From an uncultured Aquimarina sp. (lineage in GTDB: Bacteria > Bacteroidota > Bacteroidia > Flavobacteriales > Flavobacteriaceae): a DNA stretch of 64,000 bases. The translations under genes were made by a program, and so were the position numbers. Of the stretch, positions 54,876 through 63,934 are shown piece by piece (within the stretch, counting starts at the first letter, position 1; each line of letters begins with the position of its first letter). The notes under the pieces were generated by a model that saw nothing but the letters and a program-made list of their open reading frames with translations, made no database searches and was not told where the DNA came from. Where the stretch lies: positions 186,001 to 250,000 of the forward strand of contig CANMSL010000004.1 of the NCBI GenBank assembly GCA_947500505.1, given 5' to 3'.

Positions 54876-55652
54876 TTATTCTCTATACTTCTTTTTCCAG
54901 AAGAAGATCTTTCGTTTCAATTTACGTTTACCGTGGTAGCGATTCTGAAACTCTTGAGTATATTTCCACATCAATCTAAATATATCTGATTCTTGTTCGC
55001 CAGTGCATTTTGCATATTCATTACTCATTACCTTAATCATTGACTCATGAATTGTTAACCGAGCAAAATTTTTAATTCGGGTTTCAAAATCCATTTCGCC
55101 AAACTCCATACGGTTAAGATCGACCAAATAAAATTCATATCCATTATCCGTTCTTTTAATCAAAGTATTACCAGGAGAATGGTCTAAAAAATTCACTCCA
55201 TTCTTATGCAATTCATAGGTGAATCTTGTAAAAGCTCTTAGTATATCCTCATGATCTGGGATACTAAAATCCGTAGTCAATTCTCGATATGTCAAATCAC
55301 ATGCCACCAGTTCACTTACATAATAACTTTTTTTGAACAAAAAAGGAGTCGTTTGAGTTTCATAAGCAATAGGAAAAGGAGTTTTAATTCCTAAATCCAA
55401 TAATTTATTAGCATACATAAAAGAACGCTCAGCTTTAGATTTCCTAAAAAAACGATATGCAATCTGATTAATTATATTAGGAATTTTGAATGACTTTATG
55501 GTATACTTCTTATCATTTAGATTAACAATCTTAATCACATTACGCTCAGCATCTCCTAATATTTCGGTATACTCTTCAAAATTATTAATAGTATTCTTTA
55601 TATCAGAAGCTAATAACTTCTTAGAATCACGTACTATAAATCTATTCGGCAT
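54876..55652 (-). CDS. Lipopolysaccharide-kinase (InaA/Kdo kinase)-like protein
   Basis: A 258-residue protein with a kinase fold. The active-site loop FLDHSPGNTLIKR (with HSPGN in place of the usual HGDLHPGN) and the metal-binding FYLVDLNRMEF are visible. It belongs to the lipopolysaccharide-kinase/InaA family, which phosphorylates core sugars (Kdo or heptose). The position among LPS glycosyltransferases supports this. The ends of the two convergent genes are only 3 bp apart. Confidence 0.84.
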   Translation of the reverse strand: MPNRFIVRDSKKLLASDIKNTINNFEEYTEILGDAERNVIKIVNLNDKKYTIKSFKIPNIINQIAYRFFRKSKAERSFMYANKLLDLGIKTPFPIAYETQTTPFLFKKSYYVSELVACDLTYRELTTDFSIPDHEDILRAFTRFTYELHKNGVNFLDHSPGNTLIKRTDNGYEFYLVDLNRMEFGEMDFETRIKNFARLTIHESMIKVMSNEYAKCTGEQESDIFRLMWKYTQEFQNRYHGKRKLKRKIFFWKKKYRE

Positions 55653-55898
55653 ATTAAACGATAATCTTTTAATTAAAAGAATCCTTCCTTTTGAATGAGT
55701 TAAAACAAAACAGATCCCATTCTGCTACGGGATAAGTTGACTTACCATTTTTCAATTTTCGCTTCGGAAATTTGCAAAAAAAGGAGTATCACTAAAAATA
55801 ATGAGCAAAGGTAGGTATTTAAGATTTTTAAAAGGAAAGCAGTTCTGTAAAATTGTTTTAACAGAAATCCGTTACTTTGCATAACAAACATTTTAAAA

Positions 55899-56696
55899 AT
55901 GGCAAAGTATCCTACTTGTTCTTTGGTTACACCAACTTATAATTGGCCCGAAGCCTTAGAACTATTACTTTTAAGCATAAAAAATCAAACACATCTTCCT
56001 AATGAAGTGATTATAGCTGACGATGGATCTAGAGAAGAAACCGCAGCGTTAATCAAACGGATGCAAAAAGATTTTCCCGTACCACTGCACCACGTTTGGC
56101 ACGAAGACAACAAAAATCAGAAACCAGCGATCATGAATAAGGCGATCGCTAGCGCCAAGTTTGACTATATAGTAGAAATTGATGGCGACATTATTATGCA
56201 TAAAGATTTCGTGAAAGATCATCTTTCTCTAGCTGAAAAAGGAGTCTTTTTATATGGAAGTCGTGTAAATATACAGGAGGATTATTTGAGCACTCTTTTT
56301 AAGAAAAAACAAACACATTTTAGTTTTTTCTCAAAGGGAATCAAAAAAAGAGGAAGAACGCTGCGAATTCCTTTTCTGGCTAATAGATATAAAACTGAAG
56401 ATAAACGCTCTTCTAAGTTAAGAGGTTGCAATATGTCTTTTTGGAGAGAAGATTTTCTAAAGGTTAATGGTTTTAATGAATCGTTAACAGGTTGGGGTAT
56501 AGATGATAGCGAAATGATTCAGCGATTAATTAACATCGGTATCAAAGGAAAGAGATTGAAATTTAAAGGAATTGTATATCATATTTATCATAAAGAACAA
56601 GATAAAAGTCATATCCACGTAAATGAAATAATTGAAAAAGAAACTACTGAAAAACAAATCACTTATATCAAAAAAGGAGTTGACCAATATCTTTAA
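55899..56696 (+). CDS. Glycosyltransferase family 2
   Basis: A 265-residue GT-A enzyme with VTPTYNWPEALELLLLSI, VIIADDGSREETAALI, the metal site EIDGDIIMHKDFV and GWGIDDSEMIQRLINIG near residue 205. The motifs resemble those in the GT2 at 53113-53934, so the two are paralogous. A TTACTTTG promoter-like sequence lies just upstream of the start. Its stop abuts the stop of the GT4 gene with no spacer. Confidence 0.88.
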   Translation: MAKYPTCSLVTPTYNWPEALELLLLSIKNQTHLPNEVIIADDGSREETAALIKRMQKDFPVPLHHVWHEDNKNQKPAIMNKAIASAKFDYIVEIDGDIIMHKDFVKDHLSLAEKGVFLYGSRVNIQEDYLSTLFKKKQTHFSFFSKGIKKRGRTLRIPFLANRYKTEDKRSSKLRGCNMSFWREDFLKVNGFNESLTGWGIDDSEMIQRLINIGIKGKRLKFKGIVYHIYHKEQDKSHIHVNEIIEKETTEKQITYIKKGVDQYL

Positions 56697-57812
56697 TCAT
56701 GAATCAATCTCTAGAATTTTATTATAGACTGCAAAAGTGTTTTCTCCTAATTTCTTTGCGGTATAATTATTAATAAATTTATCATAAGAAAGCTTTGCAA
56801 AAGAAGATTTTTTAGCGTCATCATTTAGTAAGACTTCTAACTTATCGGCAAGAGATTTGTAATCTCCAACCGGAGTAAAAAATCCGTTTTTACCATCCTC
56901 GATAGCTTCTCCTACTATCCCTACTTTTGTAGAAACTACTGGTACTTTTTTGTAAAAAGCTTCAAGCACTGTGGTAGGCCCACCTTCCCTTTCAGAAGTC
57001 ATTAAATAAACATCGAATTCTGACAAAATAGACGATGCATTTTTTTTGAATCCTACAAAAGATATATATTCTTCCAAATTAAACTCTGAAACTAGATCTT
57101 TCAATTCTTGAGTACGTTTGGTAAACTCTCCAACCTGAATTAGATGAACATTACGCAGCTTCCTTTTATTAACTAAATCATCTAGTGTACGTATTAAAGT
57201 TTTTAGATCTTTAGCGGTATTATGATTCGCGATATTTCCAATAACTTTAGTATCCGAAGAAATATTTAACTCTTTCTTCAAATTAGTTTTTTCAATGCTA
57301 TTTTCATTATCTAAAACCTTTACACCATCATATACCATACACAGTTTTTCTCTATTTTTAGGATATAAAACTTCGGTGAAATGATCAAACACTACTTGAG
57401 AAACACAAAGAATTTTATTAATATTCTTATAATTGTATTTGTACTTACTCAGCACACTAATACTCCTGCTAATTCCTTTTTTTGAGAAAACCGTCTTTGT
57501 GTTCAATTTGGTTAGTAGATCACTTACTACATAGCCTGTTACCGAATCACTAGTGTGCAAATGAATTAGATTAAATCCATATTGCTCAGTAGCTTTTTTA
57601 AGTGCTGATCTATATCGCTTTTTATAGGGTTTTACATAAGGTATAGCAATTACTTCAATATCATATTCTTTAATTCTATCAAACAAAGGAGTTCCTTCAT
57701 AGCAAAAAAGAAATTGTTGAACTCCATAAGAATTCAATTCTTCCACAAGGTATAAAAGCTGCTGTTCATTACCTCCCCAACTTCTAGCACCGGAAACATG
57801 TAGTACTTTCAT
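56697..57812 (-). CDS. Glycosyltransferase family 4
   Basis: A 371-residue GT-B enzyme. The N-terminal VSGARSWGGNEQQLLYLVEEL and the donor-site LTSEREGGPTTVLEAFYKKV with PVVSTKVGIVGEAI identify it. Family enzymes transfer sugars with retention, often in LPS or exopolysaccharide synthesis. The acceptor is unknown. It is divergent from the next GT4 gene, with a 59-bp gap holding back-to-back promoter boxes. Confidence 0.88.
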   Translation of the reverse strand: MKVLHVSGARSWGGNEQQLLYLVEELNSYGVQQFLFCYEGTPLFDRIKEYDIEVIAIPYVKPYKKRYRSALKKATEQYGFNLIHLHTSDSVTGYVVSDLLTKLNTKTVFSKKGISRSISVLSKYKYNYKNINKILCVSQVVFDHFTEVLYPKNREKLCMVYDGVKVLDNENSIEKTNLKKELNISSDTKVIGNIANHNTAKDLKTLIRTLDDLVNKRKLRNVHLIQVGEFTKRTQELKDLVSEFNLEEYISFVGFKKNASSILSEFDVYLMTSEREGGPTTVLEAFYKKVPVVSTKVGIVGEAIEDGKNGFFTPVGDYKSLADKLEVLLNDDAKKSSFAKLSYDKFINNYTAKKLGENTFAVYNKILEIDS

Positions 57813-57835
57813 ATAAAGATTTATAGATCGATTAA

Positions 57836-57854
57836 CAAATATATAGTAATTTTG
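57836..57854. promoter_or_regulatory. Back-to-back -7 boxes between divergent GT4 genes
   Basis: TATATTTG on the minus strand (57836-57843) and TAATTTTG on the plus strand (57847-57854) are only 3 bp apart. Each has the right orientation for its neighbouring GT4 gene. Clear TTG -33 boxes are not seen, so this is a moderate call. Confidence 0.45.
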
Positions 57855-57871
57855 AAGTTAAATACAGAAAA

Positions 57872-58858
57872 GTGAACATACTTATAATTGAGAGATCCGG
57901 ATCTATTCCCGTAAAAAAATATGGAGGTACAGAACGTGTCATTTGGGGATTAGGAAAAGAACTCAATAAATTGGGACATAATGTAACATATCTCGTTCCA
58001 GAAGGTTCCACTAGTGACTTTGCAAGGATTTTAATTTTGGATCAGACTAAAAACCTAAATGACCAGATCCCAGATGATATTGATATCATCCATATGAATT
58101 ATAGACCTCTATATGATTTAAAGAAGCCTTATTTAGTTACCATGCACGGTAATCCTCCTATTGGAGAGAAAATCGATATTAACACAGTTTTTATTTCTAA
58201 AAATCAGGCTAAGAGGTATGGCTCAGAAACTTATGTGTATAATGGTTTAGACTGGAGTGATTTTGCCAAAATTGATTTAGAAAGTCCAAGAAATTATTTC
58301 CACTTTCTAGGAAAGGCATCTTGGAAAGTGAAAAATGTTTTTGGAGCTATTGCGATTGCATTAAAATCAAAATACTCTATCCATATACTAGGAGGAGACA
58401 AGTGGACTTATCGAAATATCAAACGTGGATTCAAGTATCTTTTTAACCCAAAAGTGACTTATCGAGGTATGGTTGACGACAAAACCAAAATGGAAATAAT
58501 GCAAAAATCCAAAGGTTTACTATTTCCAGTAAAATGGCATGAACCTTTCGGGCTGGCCATTATTGAAAGTTTATATGCCGGTTGTGCCGTTTTTGGAAGT
58601 AAAAATGGTTCTTTAGCAGAGTTAATAACTCCAGAAGTTGGATTTACTAGTAATAGTTCTACTGAATTAGTAAAAGCTATTAGAGAATTTGATTATAATC
58701 CAAAAAGATGTCATGAATATGCAGTTAACTATTTCAACTCGAAAGTAATGACAGAATCTTATGTAAAGCTTTACAAAAAGGTATTGAGAGGAGAAGACTT
58801 GAATACAGAAATCCCAAAATACATTGATCAAGAAAATATAATTCCAAAATTTAATTAA
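57872..58858 (+). CDS. Glycosyltransferase family 4 (short GT-B)
   Basis: A 328-residue protein starting at GTG 57872. IERSGSIPVKKYGGTERVIW near the N-terminus and FPVKWHEPFGLAIIESLYAG with CAVFGSKNGSLAEL in the donor domain are typical for the GT4 family. It is shorter than most GT4 proteins because the loops of the N-terminal domain are reduced. It is the last gene of the glycan locus. A terminator-like hairpin follows at 58875-58908. Confidence 0.85.
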   Translation: MNILIIERSGSIPVKKYGGTERVIWGLGKELNKLGHNVTYLVPEGSTSDFARILILDQTKNLNDQIPDDIDIIHMNYRPLYDLKKPYLVTMHGNPPIGEKIDINTVFISKNQAKRYGSETYVYNGLDWSDFAKIDLESPRNYFHFLGKASWKVKNVFGAIAIALKSKYSIHILGGDKWTYRNIKRGFKYLFNPKVTYRGMVDDKTKMEIMQKSKGLLFPVKWHEPFGLAIIESLYAGCAVFGSKNGSLAELITPEVGFTSNSSTELVKAIREFDYNPKRCHEYAVNYFNSKVMTESYVKLYKKVLRGEDLNTEIPKYIDQENIIPKFN

Positions 58859-58874
58859 CAAGTACTCATAAATG

Positions 58875-58908
58875 AAAGTGGGAAATTCTATAAAGAAAAT
58901 CCCACTTT
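58875..58908. terminator. Hairpin terminator between convergent genes
   Basis: AAAGTGGGA (58875-58883) pairs with TCCCACTTT (58900-58908) around a 16-nt loop whose ends can extend the stem. It is followed by a short T-run on both strands. It probably serves both the GT4 gene and the lipoprotein gene. Confidence 0.6.
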
Positions 58909-58939
58909 TACAATTATATAATTTGGAAATAATATTTAA

Positions 58940-59842
58940 TTACCAATTAACAGTATCTCTCCAACGATTACTAGGAACATCTCCAACCATTTTCTCAGTT
59001 ATTGTTCCGCTAACATTTATACTCCAAAAGGAATTTGGTATTAATCCCAGTGCACTTACTGAATTAAGAAATATTTGTTTATCTGAATCACAGGAACTTG
59101 AGAAAGTTATAGTTCTGTTATTTTGAGCACCGTTTCCAATAGAATAATTGGTGCCAAAATAATTTGTCAAAAAAGAGGTATTTGTTAAATTAATCGAAAT
59201 TTCTCTTTTTTCTCCAGACGGCCTCCATCTATTTCTTTTGTAATTATATTCTAGCTTTACACGTAACCACAGCCCGTAATTATGCTGAAAACCTGTCACA
59301 AGATATTCTGCAAAAGCTTCATGAACATATTTAAATGCTCTAGGAGAAGATCCTTGAACTGCCCCTGAGCCACAATTTTCAATATATCTTTGTTTTCTAA
59401 ATTGATACTGATTTGCAATTGGAACCGTTTTTTCCAAAATATCATCTGAAGAATAAGATAATGGAATCTGAGATACAGAACCAACCTCCTTCAGGTCTTT
59501 AAAATTAGATTTCTCAGTCGCCATTTCTTCCTCATTGTCAAGTTCATAAAACTTACCATCATCAAACCAAATCGTTTTATCATCCAATTTAAATTTATTT
59601 TCTGTATTTAATATCCCCTGAAGCGCCCAAGAAATATTTGGGTTTCTATCATAAGAAAAAAAGGATCTAGCTTGCAATTCTTCCATATTTAATTTTGCAA
59701 ACTTTTCATATAATTGGTGAAATTCATCCCAATTTTTAAAAGAAAAAATTTCTTTCTTAGTAGTTAGTTCTATATTCGTGTTTTGTTCATTAGACTCAAG
59801 CTCTTCTTTTTCACAGGAAGTTATTCCTATAGAAAGAGCCAA
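58940..59842 (-). CDS. Hypothetical lipoprotein with frameshifted signal peptide start
   Basis: The open frame (300 residues from TTG 59842) begins in the middle of a lipoprotein signal, MALSIGITSC. An ATG at 59862 starts MKKIIF in another frame. One additional T in the T6 run on the minus strand (59844-59849) would fuse the two into the ideal signal MKKIIFLLALSIGITSC. Acidic residues follow the Cys (EKEELES), as in surface lipoproteins. The mature part (about 280 residues) has no recognisable family and ends near IFLNSVSALGLIPNSFWSIN. It is either switched off, phase-variable or affected by a sequencing error. Confidence 0.6.
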   Translation of the reverse strand: MALSIGITSCEKEELESNEQNTNIELTTKKEIFSFKNWDEFHQLYEKFAKLNMEELQARSFFSYDRNPNISWALQGILNTENKFKLDDKTIWFDDGKFYELDNEEEMATEKSNFKDLKEVGSVSQIPLSYSSDDILEKTVPIANQYQFRKQRYIENCGSGAVQGSSPRAFKYVHEAFAEYLVTGFQHNYGLWLRVKLEYNYKRNRWRPSGEKREISINLTNTSFLTNYFGTNYSIGNGAQNNRTITFSSSCDSDKQIFLNSVSALGLIPNSFWSINVSGTITEKMVGDVPSNRWRDTVNW

Positions 59843-59843
59843 T

Positions 59844-59862
59844 AAAAAATTATTTTTTTCAT
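59844..59862 (-). other. Double homopolymer tract at the lipoprotein start
   Basis: On the minus strand the ATG (59862-59860) is followed directly by seven A (59859-59853) and, after three bases, by six T (59849-59844). Change of either tract by one nucleotide would restore the reading frame to the downstream lipoprotein. Confidence 0.6.
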
Positions 59863-60057
59863 AATATTAAGGTTTTTAAAAATTATTTTTGCACAAAATG
59901 GTTTCTGTTGTGCATTCAGAAATTTATGTAATCGATTACTTAAGAAAGTTTCTAGATTTTACAATATGTTACTACCAAAAAATTATAATTGTATTTATTT
60001 TAACTTTTCTTGTTAAAAAAAGCTTAGTGACAATAATATTCCTACATCCCTATACTA

Positions 60058-60627
60058 ATGGAAGATCATCGAGAAGAAATAGAGAAAACAATAAACGTCC
60101 TGAAAAAAGGAGGACTTATCCTTTATCCTACCGACACTGTTTGGGGAATAGGGTGTGATGCCACTAATGCAGAAGCCGTTGACAAAATATATGCGCTAAA
60201 ACAACGAGCGGATAGCAAAGCGATGCTATGCCTTGTGAGTGATTTTAAGATGCTTCAGCAATATGTAGAAGAAGTTCCCGAAGTAGCCTATGACATCTTA
60301 AAATACGCTACCAAAGCGACTACGATTATATACGATAGACCTCTGCGGGTGGCAGAAAACTTAATCGCAGAAGATAACACCTTAGGAATTAGAGTGGCTC
60401 GTGATCCGTTTTGCGGAAAACTAATTCGAAAGTTTAAGCGACCCATTGTTTCTACTTCCGCGAATATAAGTGGAAAATCAACCCCTAGAAACCTAAAAGA
60501 AATAAGCAAAGAGATTTTGGAAGGCGTGGACTATGTTGTAAATTTGCCTTTGAAAAACAAAGACGCTAAACCTTCCTCAATTATTAAAATAGGAGGCGAT
60601 AGTACAGTAAAAATTATCAGGAAATAA
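60058..60627 (+). CDS. tsaC: L-threonylcarbamoyladenylate synthase (Sua5/YciO/YrdC family)
   Basis: A 189-residue enzyme. KKGGLILYPTDTVWGIGCDA (residues 17-36), KQRADSKAMLCLVSDF, TLGIRVARDPFC and PIVSTSANISGKST are the conserved blocks of the YrdC fold. It makes threonylcarbamoyl-AMP for the t6A37 modification of tRNAs. The length fits the TsaC form without the C-terminal Sua5 domain. YciO-like relatives look similar, so the symbol is probable rather than certain. A longer upstream frame (59889) is in a different reading frame and not credible. Confidence 0.88.
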   Translation: MEDHREEIEKTINVLKKGGLILYPTDTVWGIGCDATNAEAVDKIYALKQRADSKAMLCLVSDFKMLQQYVEEVPEVAYDILKYATKATTIIYDRPLRVAENLIAEDNTLGIRVARDPFCGKLIRKFKRPIVSTSANISGKSTPRNLKEISKEILEGVDYVVNLPLKNKDAKPSSIIKIGGDSTVKIIRK

Positions 60628-60729
60628 AGGATCTCAGGGCTAGCCTATGAGATATTAGATTAGAAATTAATTTAGATTTCGGGAAAAGTCTCGAAGCATT
60701 TAAATCTCGATTATCGAGTAAATTGATAC

Positions 60730-62178
60730 ATGTCGGAAGCTAAAAATCACAAAGAAGCATTACAACACCCTGTTTTTAAAATCATTACCAAAGCGGCATC
60801 AAATCTTCAGTTAGAAAGTTATGTTATTGGAGGTTTTGTGAGGGATCATATTTTGCAAAGAGGCACGGCTAAAGACATCGATGTTGTAGCCGTTGGTAGC
60901 GGTATCGAATTAGCAAAAGAAGTTTCTAAATTACTCCCGGGCAATCCAAAAATTCAGGTTTTCAAAACCTACGGAACGGCAATGCTTAAAGCGGATGATA
61001 TTGAGGTAGAATTTGTGGGAGCCAGAAAAGAATCTTATCGCGAGGATAGTCGAAACCCAATTGTAGAGAACGGAACATTACAAGATGATCAGAACCGAAG
61101 AGATTTTACCATAAATGCTTTAGCACTCAATCTTTCTGAAGATAATTTTGGTGATCTAATAGATCCTTTTACTGGTATGGATGATTTGAGATCCAAAATA
61201 ATCCGTACTCCTTTAGATCCGGATATTACTTACTCTGATGATCCGCTTAGAATGATGCGGGCGATTCGTTTTGCTACGCAATTCAATTTTAAGATTGAAG
61301 AAAATTCTCTAAAAGCCATTACTAAAAACAAAGATCGCATTAAGATCATAACCAAAGAACGTATTGTTGATGAACTGAATAAAATCTTGTTAAGCGAAAA
61401 ACCTTCTGTTGGATTTTTACTGTTAGAAAAGACTGGATTATTACCATATATCCTTCCGGAATTAGTAGCATTAAAAGGTATCGACGAAGTCGAAGGTCAG
61501 AAACATAAAGATAATTTTTACCATACATTAGAGGTTGTAGACAACATCTCAGAAAACACAGATGACCTATGGTTACGTTGGGCTGCATTGTTACACGATA
61601 TTGGTAAGGCTCCCACCAAAAGATTTAGCAAAAAAGTAGGCTGGACATTTCATGGTCACGAATTCGTTGGTTCAAAAATGGTATTTAAACTATTTAAACG
61701 CTTAAAAATGCCATTGAATGACAAAATGAAATTTGTACAAAAAATGGTGTTAATGAGTTCTCGCCCTATTGTGATCGCATCAGATGTTACAGATTCAGCA
61801 GTAAGGAGATTAGTATTTGATGCCGGTGATTATATCGAAGAATTAATGACACTCTGTGAGGCAGATATCACTACCAAAAACCCAAAACGCTTTAAGAAGT
61901 ATCATAACAATTTCAAGATAGTTCGCCAGAAAATGGTAGAAGTAGAAGAACGTGATCATATTCGTAATTTCCAACCTCCGGTAAGTGGAGAAGAGATTAT
62001 GAAAACGTTCAATATCAAACCTTCACGCGAAATCGGAATTATCAAAGAAGCGATCAAAGAAGCGATACTAGAAGGTGAAATACCAAATGAACACGAAGCT
62101 GCCTATCAATTCATGATCGAGAAGGGTGAAGAGCTGGGGTTGAAGAGTAGTAAAGTATCTAAGACACAAAGAAATTGA
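60730..62178 (+). CDS. CCA tRNA nucleotidyltransferase / poly(A) polymerase family with HD domain
   Basis: A 482-residue class II nucleotidyltransferase. The head contains [15 protein letters not shown] with DIDVVAVG (metal aspartates), followed by [12 protein letters not shown] (residues 131-142) and [18 protein letters not shown]-terminal HD domain ([15 protein letters not shown]) is present, as in CCA-adding enzymes of this phylum. It adds or repairs the CCA end of tRNAs. It lies 102 bp after tsaC; both act on tRNA. Confidence 0.93.
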   Translation: MSEAKNHKEALQHPVFKIITKAASNLQLESYVIGGFVRDHILQRGTAKDIDVVAVGSGIELAKEVSKLLPGNPKIQVFKTYGTAMLKADDIEVEFVGARKESYREDSRNPIVENGTLQDDQNRRDFTINALALNLSEDNFGDLIDPFTGMDDLRSKIIRTPLDPDITYSDDPLRMMRAIRFATQFNFKIEENSLKAITKNKDRIKIITKERIVDELNKILLSEKPSVGFLLLEKTGLLPYILPELVALKGIDEVEGQKHKDNFYHTLEVVDNISENTDDLWLRWAALLHDIGKAPTKRFSKKVGWTFHGHEFVGSKMVFKLFKRLKMPLNDKMKFVQKMVLMSSRPIVIASDVTDSAVRRLVFDAGDYIEELMTLCEADITTKNPKRFKKYHNNFKIVRQKMVEVEERDHIRNFQPPVSGEEIMKTFNIKPSREIGIIKEAIKEAILEGEIPNEHEAAYQFMIEKGEELGLKSSKVSKTQRN

Positions 62179-62264
62179 GCGTATAATAGCTGGTGATATA
62201 AGGAAAATCAAAATATCTTAAATACTTAGGTACTTAGATACTTTTAAACTTAGATTCTAAAAAA

Positions 62265-63293
62265 ATGAAAAAATACTTCAGACCACTCGTTATCACATCC
62301 ATAATACTGATTTATTTGATCATTGTTGCGGGAGCGGTTGTTAGAATGACGGGATCTGGAATGGGATGTCCCGATTGGCCTAAGTGTTTTGGGTATTATA
62401 TTCCTCCTACAGAAGAAGCACAGATTCAATGGAAACCTAATAATGAATATCAAAAAGGTTTTATTGTCATCCTAGATGAACAATTAAGAATCGCAACCAG
62501 AGATTTTACATCTTCTTCTACATATAACCCTAGCAATTGGGAGTCATATATAAAACATGATTATGCAAAATTTAATGTCTGGCATACCTGGATAGAATAT
62601 ATCAATAGGCTAGTCACCGTACTATCCGGAATCCCCATATTATTGATGTTTATTCTATCGTTATGGTTTTGGAAAGAAAAACGAAGCATTACATTGTTTT
62701 CGGGTTTAACAATTATTGCCATGGGATTTCAGGCTTGGTTAGGTAAAATTGTAGTGGACTCCAATTTGTTGCCTCTTAGAATTACCGTACATATGTTGGT
62801 AGCATTCATTATTTTAGCAATATTATTATATGTGCTTTTCTTAACGAAAGACAGAATTAGTTCTATCAAATTTAATACTACTTTTAAAAATGTTTTACTT
62901 TTCTCGGTTGTCCTCACGCTAATTCAGGTTGGATTAGGTACACAAGTACGTCAATATGTAGATGAACAAATAAAAATAGTAGGAGAGCTTGCCAAATCGG
63001 AATGGTTGCATCCACCTACTCTTACTTTTTATATTCACCGGTCATTTTCTATTTTGGTAGTATTGGTCAATACCTGGTTGCTTTGGTACGACAAAAAAAT
63101 GCAGCTAGGGTTATCCAAACTGCGTTGGGTTATTGTTCTTATTGCTTTAGAAGCTTTAACAGGAGTGATTATGTATTATTTTGATTTTCCTTTTCTGTCT
63201 CAACCACTACATTTAGTAGTATCTTCTTTATTATTTGGAGTTCAGTTTTATATATATTTAGAGGTATTTAAAAATAAAGTTATTGAAGTCTGA
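62265..63293 (+). CDS. ctaA: Heme A synthase (COX15/CtaA family)
   Basis: A 342-residue membrane protein with eight helices in two four-helix halves. The first helix ends in GAVVRMTGSGMGCPDWPKCF (with the conserved Cys pair). The conserved histidines occur in NVWHTWIEYINRLV, RITVHMLVAF, TLTFYIHRSFSILV and QPLHLVVSSLL. The enzyme converts heme O to heme A for cytochrome oxidase. The CtaB and oxidase genes are not in the window. The preceding gap contains a short repeat of TACTTAG units (62222-62242). Confidence 0.93.
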   Translation: MKKYFRPLVITSIILIYLIIVAGAVVRMTGSGMGCPDWPKCFGYYIPPTEEAQIQWKPNNEYQKGFIVILDEQLRIATRDFTSSSTYNPSNWESYIKHDYAKFNVWHTWIEYINRLVTVLSGIPILLMFILSLWFWKEKRSITLFSGLTIIAMGFQAWLGKIVVDSNLLPLRITVHMLVAFIILAILLYVLFLTKDRISSIKFNTTFKNVLLFSVVLTLIQVGLGTQVRQYVDEQIKIVGELAKSEWLHPPTLTFYIHRSFSILVVLVNTWLLWYDKKMQLGLSKLRWVIVLIALEALTGVIMYYFDFPFLSQPLHLVVSSLLFGVQFYIYLEVFKNKVIEV

Positions 63294-63349
63294 AAATTTA
63301 AAATAGTCAAGAACAAGTTTGTATCTTTGTCCATCCAAATTAATCAAGA

Positions 63350-63859
63350 ATGATTTATCGCTTCAGAATTATCCTGGATACAGAAGAAGATGTATTTAGA
63401 GATATCGAAATCGAACAAGATGCTACTCTAGAGCAGTTTCATAATGTGATCAACCAGTCTTTTGGCTTTGATGGTATGGAAATGGCTTCTTTTTATATTA
63501 GTGATGAACAATGGAATCAAGGAGAAGAAATATCTCTTTTTGACATGAGTGAAGGCAATCAGCCGGTAAGATTGATGAATGAGACGTCATTGATTGATGT
63601 TGCGCACGAAGCTTCTCCCAGATTGATTTACATCTATGACTTTTTGAGTATGTGGACTTTTTTGGTAGAACTTGCTGAAATAGCGGAATATGAAAACGGT
63701 AGAGAATATCCTAACGTAATGTATGTGCACGGCCAGATACCGGAAAATGCTCCAGATAAAGAATTTAAAGCTGATGATCTAAACGATGCTAATGAGGAAG
63801 ATGGTTTTCTGGATCTTGATGATTATGATGAATTAGGATTTGATGAAAATTGGAATTGA
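63350..63859 (+). CDS. Plasmid pRiA4b ORF-3-like protein
   Basis: A 169-residue acidic protein with the pRiA4b ORF-3-like fold (also called IS1096 TnpR-like). The signatures YRFRIILDTEEDVFRDIEI, TLEQFHNVINQSFGFDG, the FYISDEQWNQG strand and YIYDFLSMWTFLVELAEI are present. The tail is very acidic (about residues 145-169). Despite the family name, no transposase is nearby, and the chromosomal copies in flavobacteria are likely house genes of unknown role. A TATCTTTG box (63322-63329) lies upstream. Confidence 0.88.
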   Translation: MIYRFRIILDTEEDVFRDIEIEQDATLEQFHNVINQSFGFDGMEMASFYISDEQWNQGEEISLFDMSEGNQPVRLMNETSLIDVAHEASPRLIYIYDFLSMWTFLVELAEIAEYENGREYPNVMYVHGQIPENAPDKEFKADDLNDANEEDGFLDLDDYDELGFDENWN

Positions 63860-63870
63860 TTATTTAGTTA

Positions 63871-63907
63871 CAAAGTTGCAAAGAATCTAAGATGCAAAGT
63901 TGCAAAG
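63871..63907. repeat. Direct repeat upstream of the four-helix gene
   Basis: CAAAGTTGCAAAG occurs at 63871-63883 and 63895-63907 with 24-bp periodicity. Such short repeats often accompany four-helix-bundle genes in this phylum, and no function is known. Confidence 0.6.
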
Positions 63908-63934
63908 CTCTCACTTTTAAAACCATAAAACTTA

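Noticed and set aside
58872..59126. 84-residue plus-strand frame over the 3' end of the lipoprotein gene
   Set aside because: It starts in a terminator-like hairpin and runs antisense to the lipoprotein gene.
59889..60158. 89-residue plus-strand frame before tsaC
   Set aside because: Overlaps the start of tsaC in a different frame and lacks any family pattern; the hydrophobic stretch comes from AT-rich non-coding DNA.
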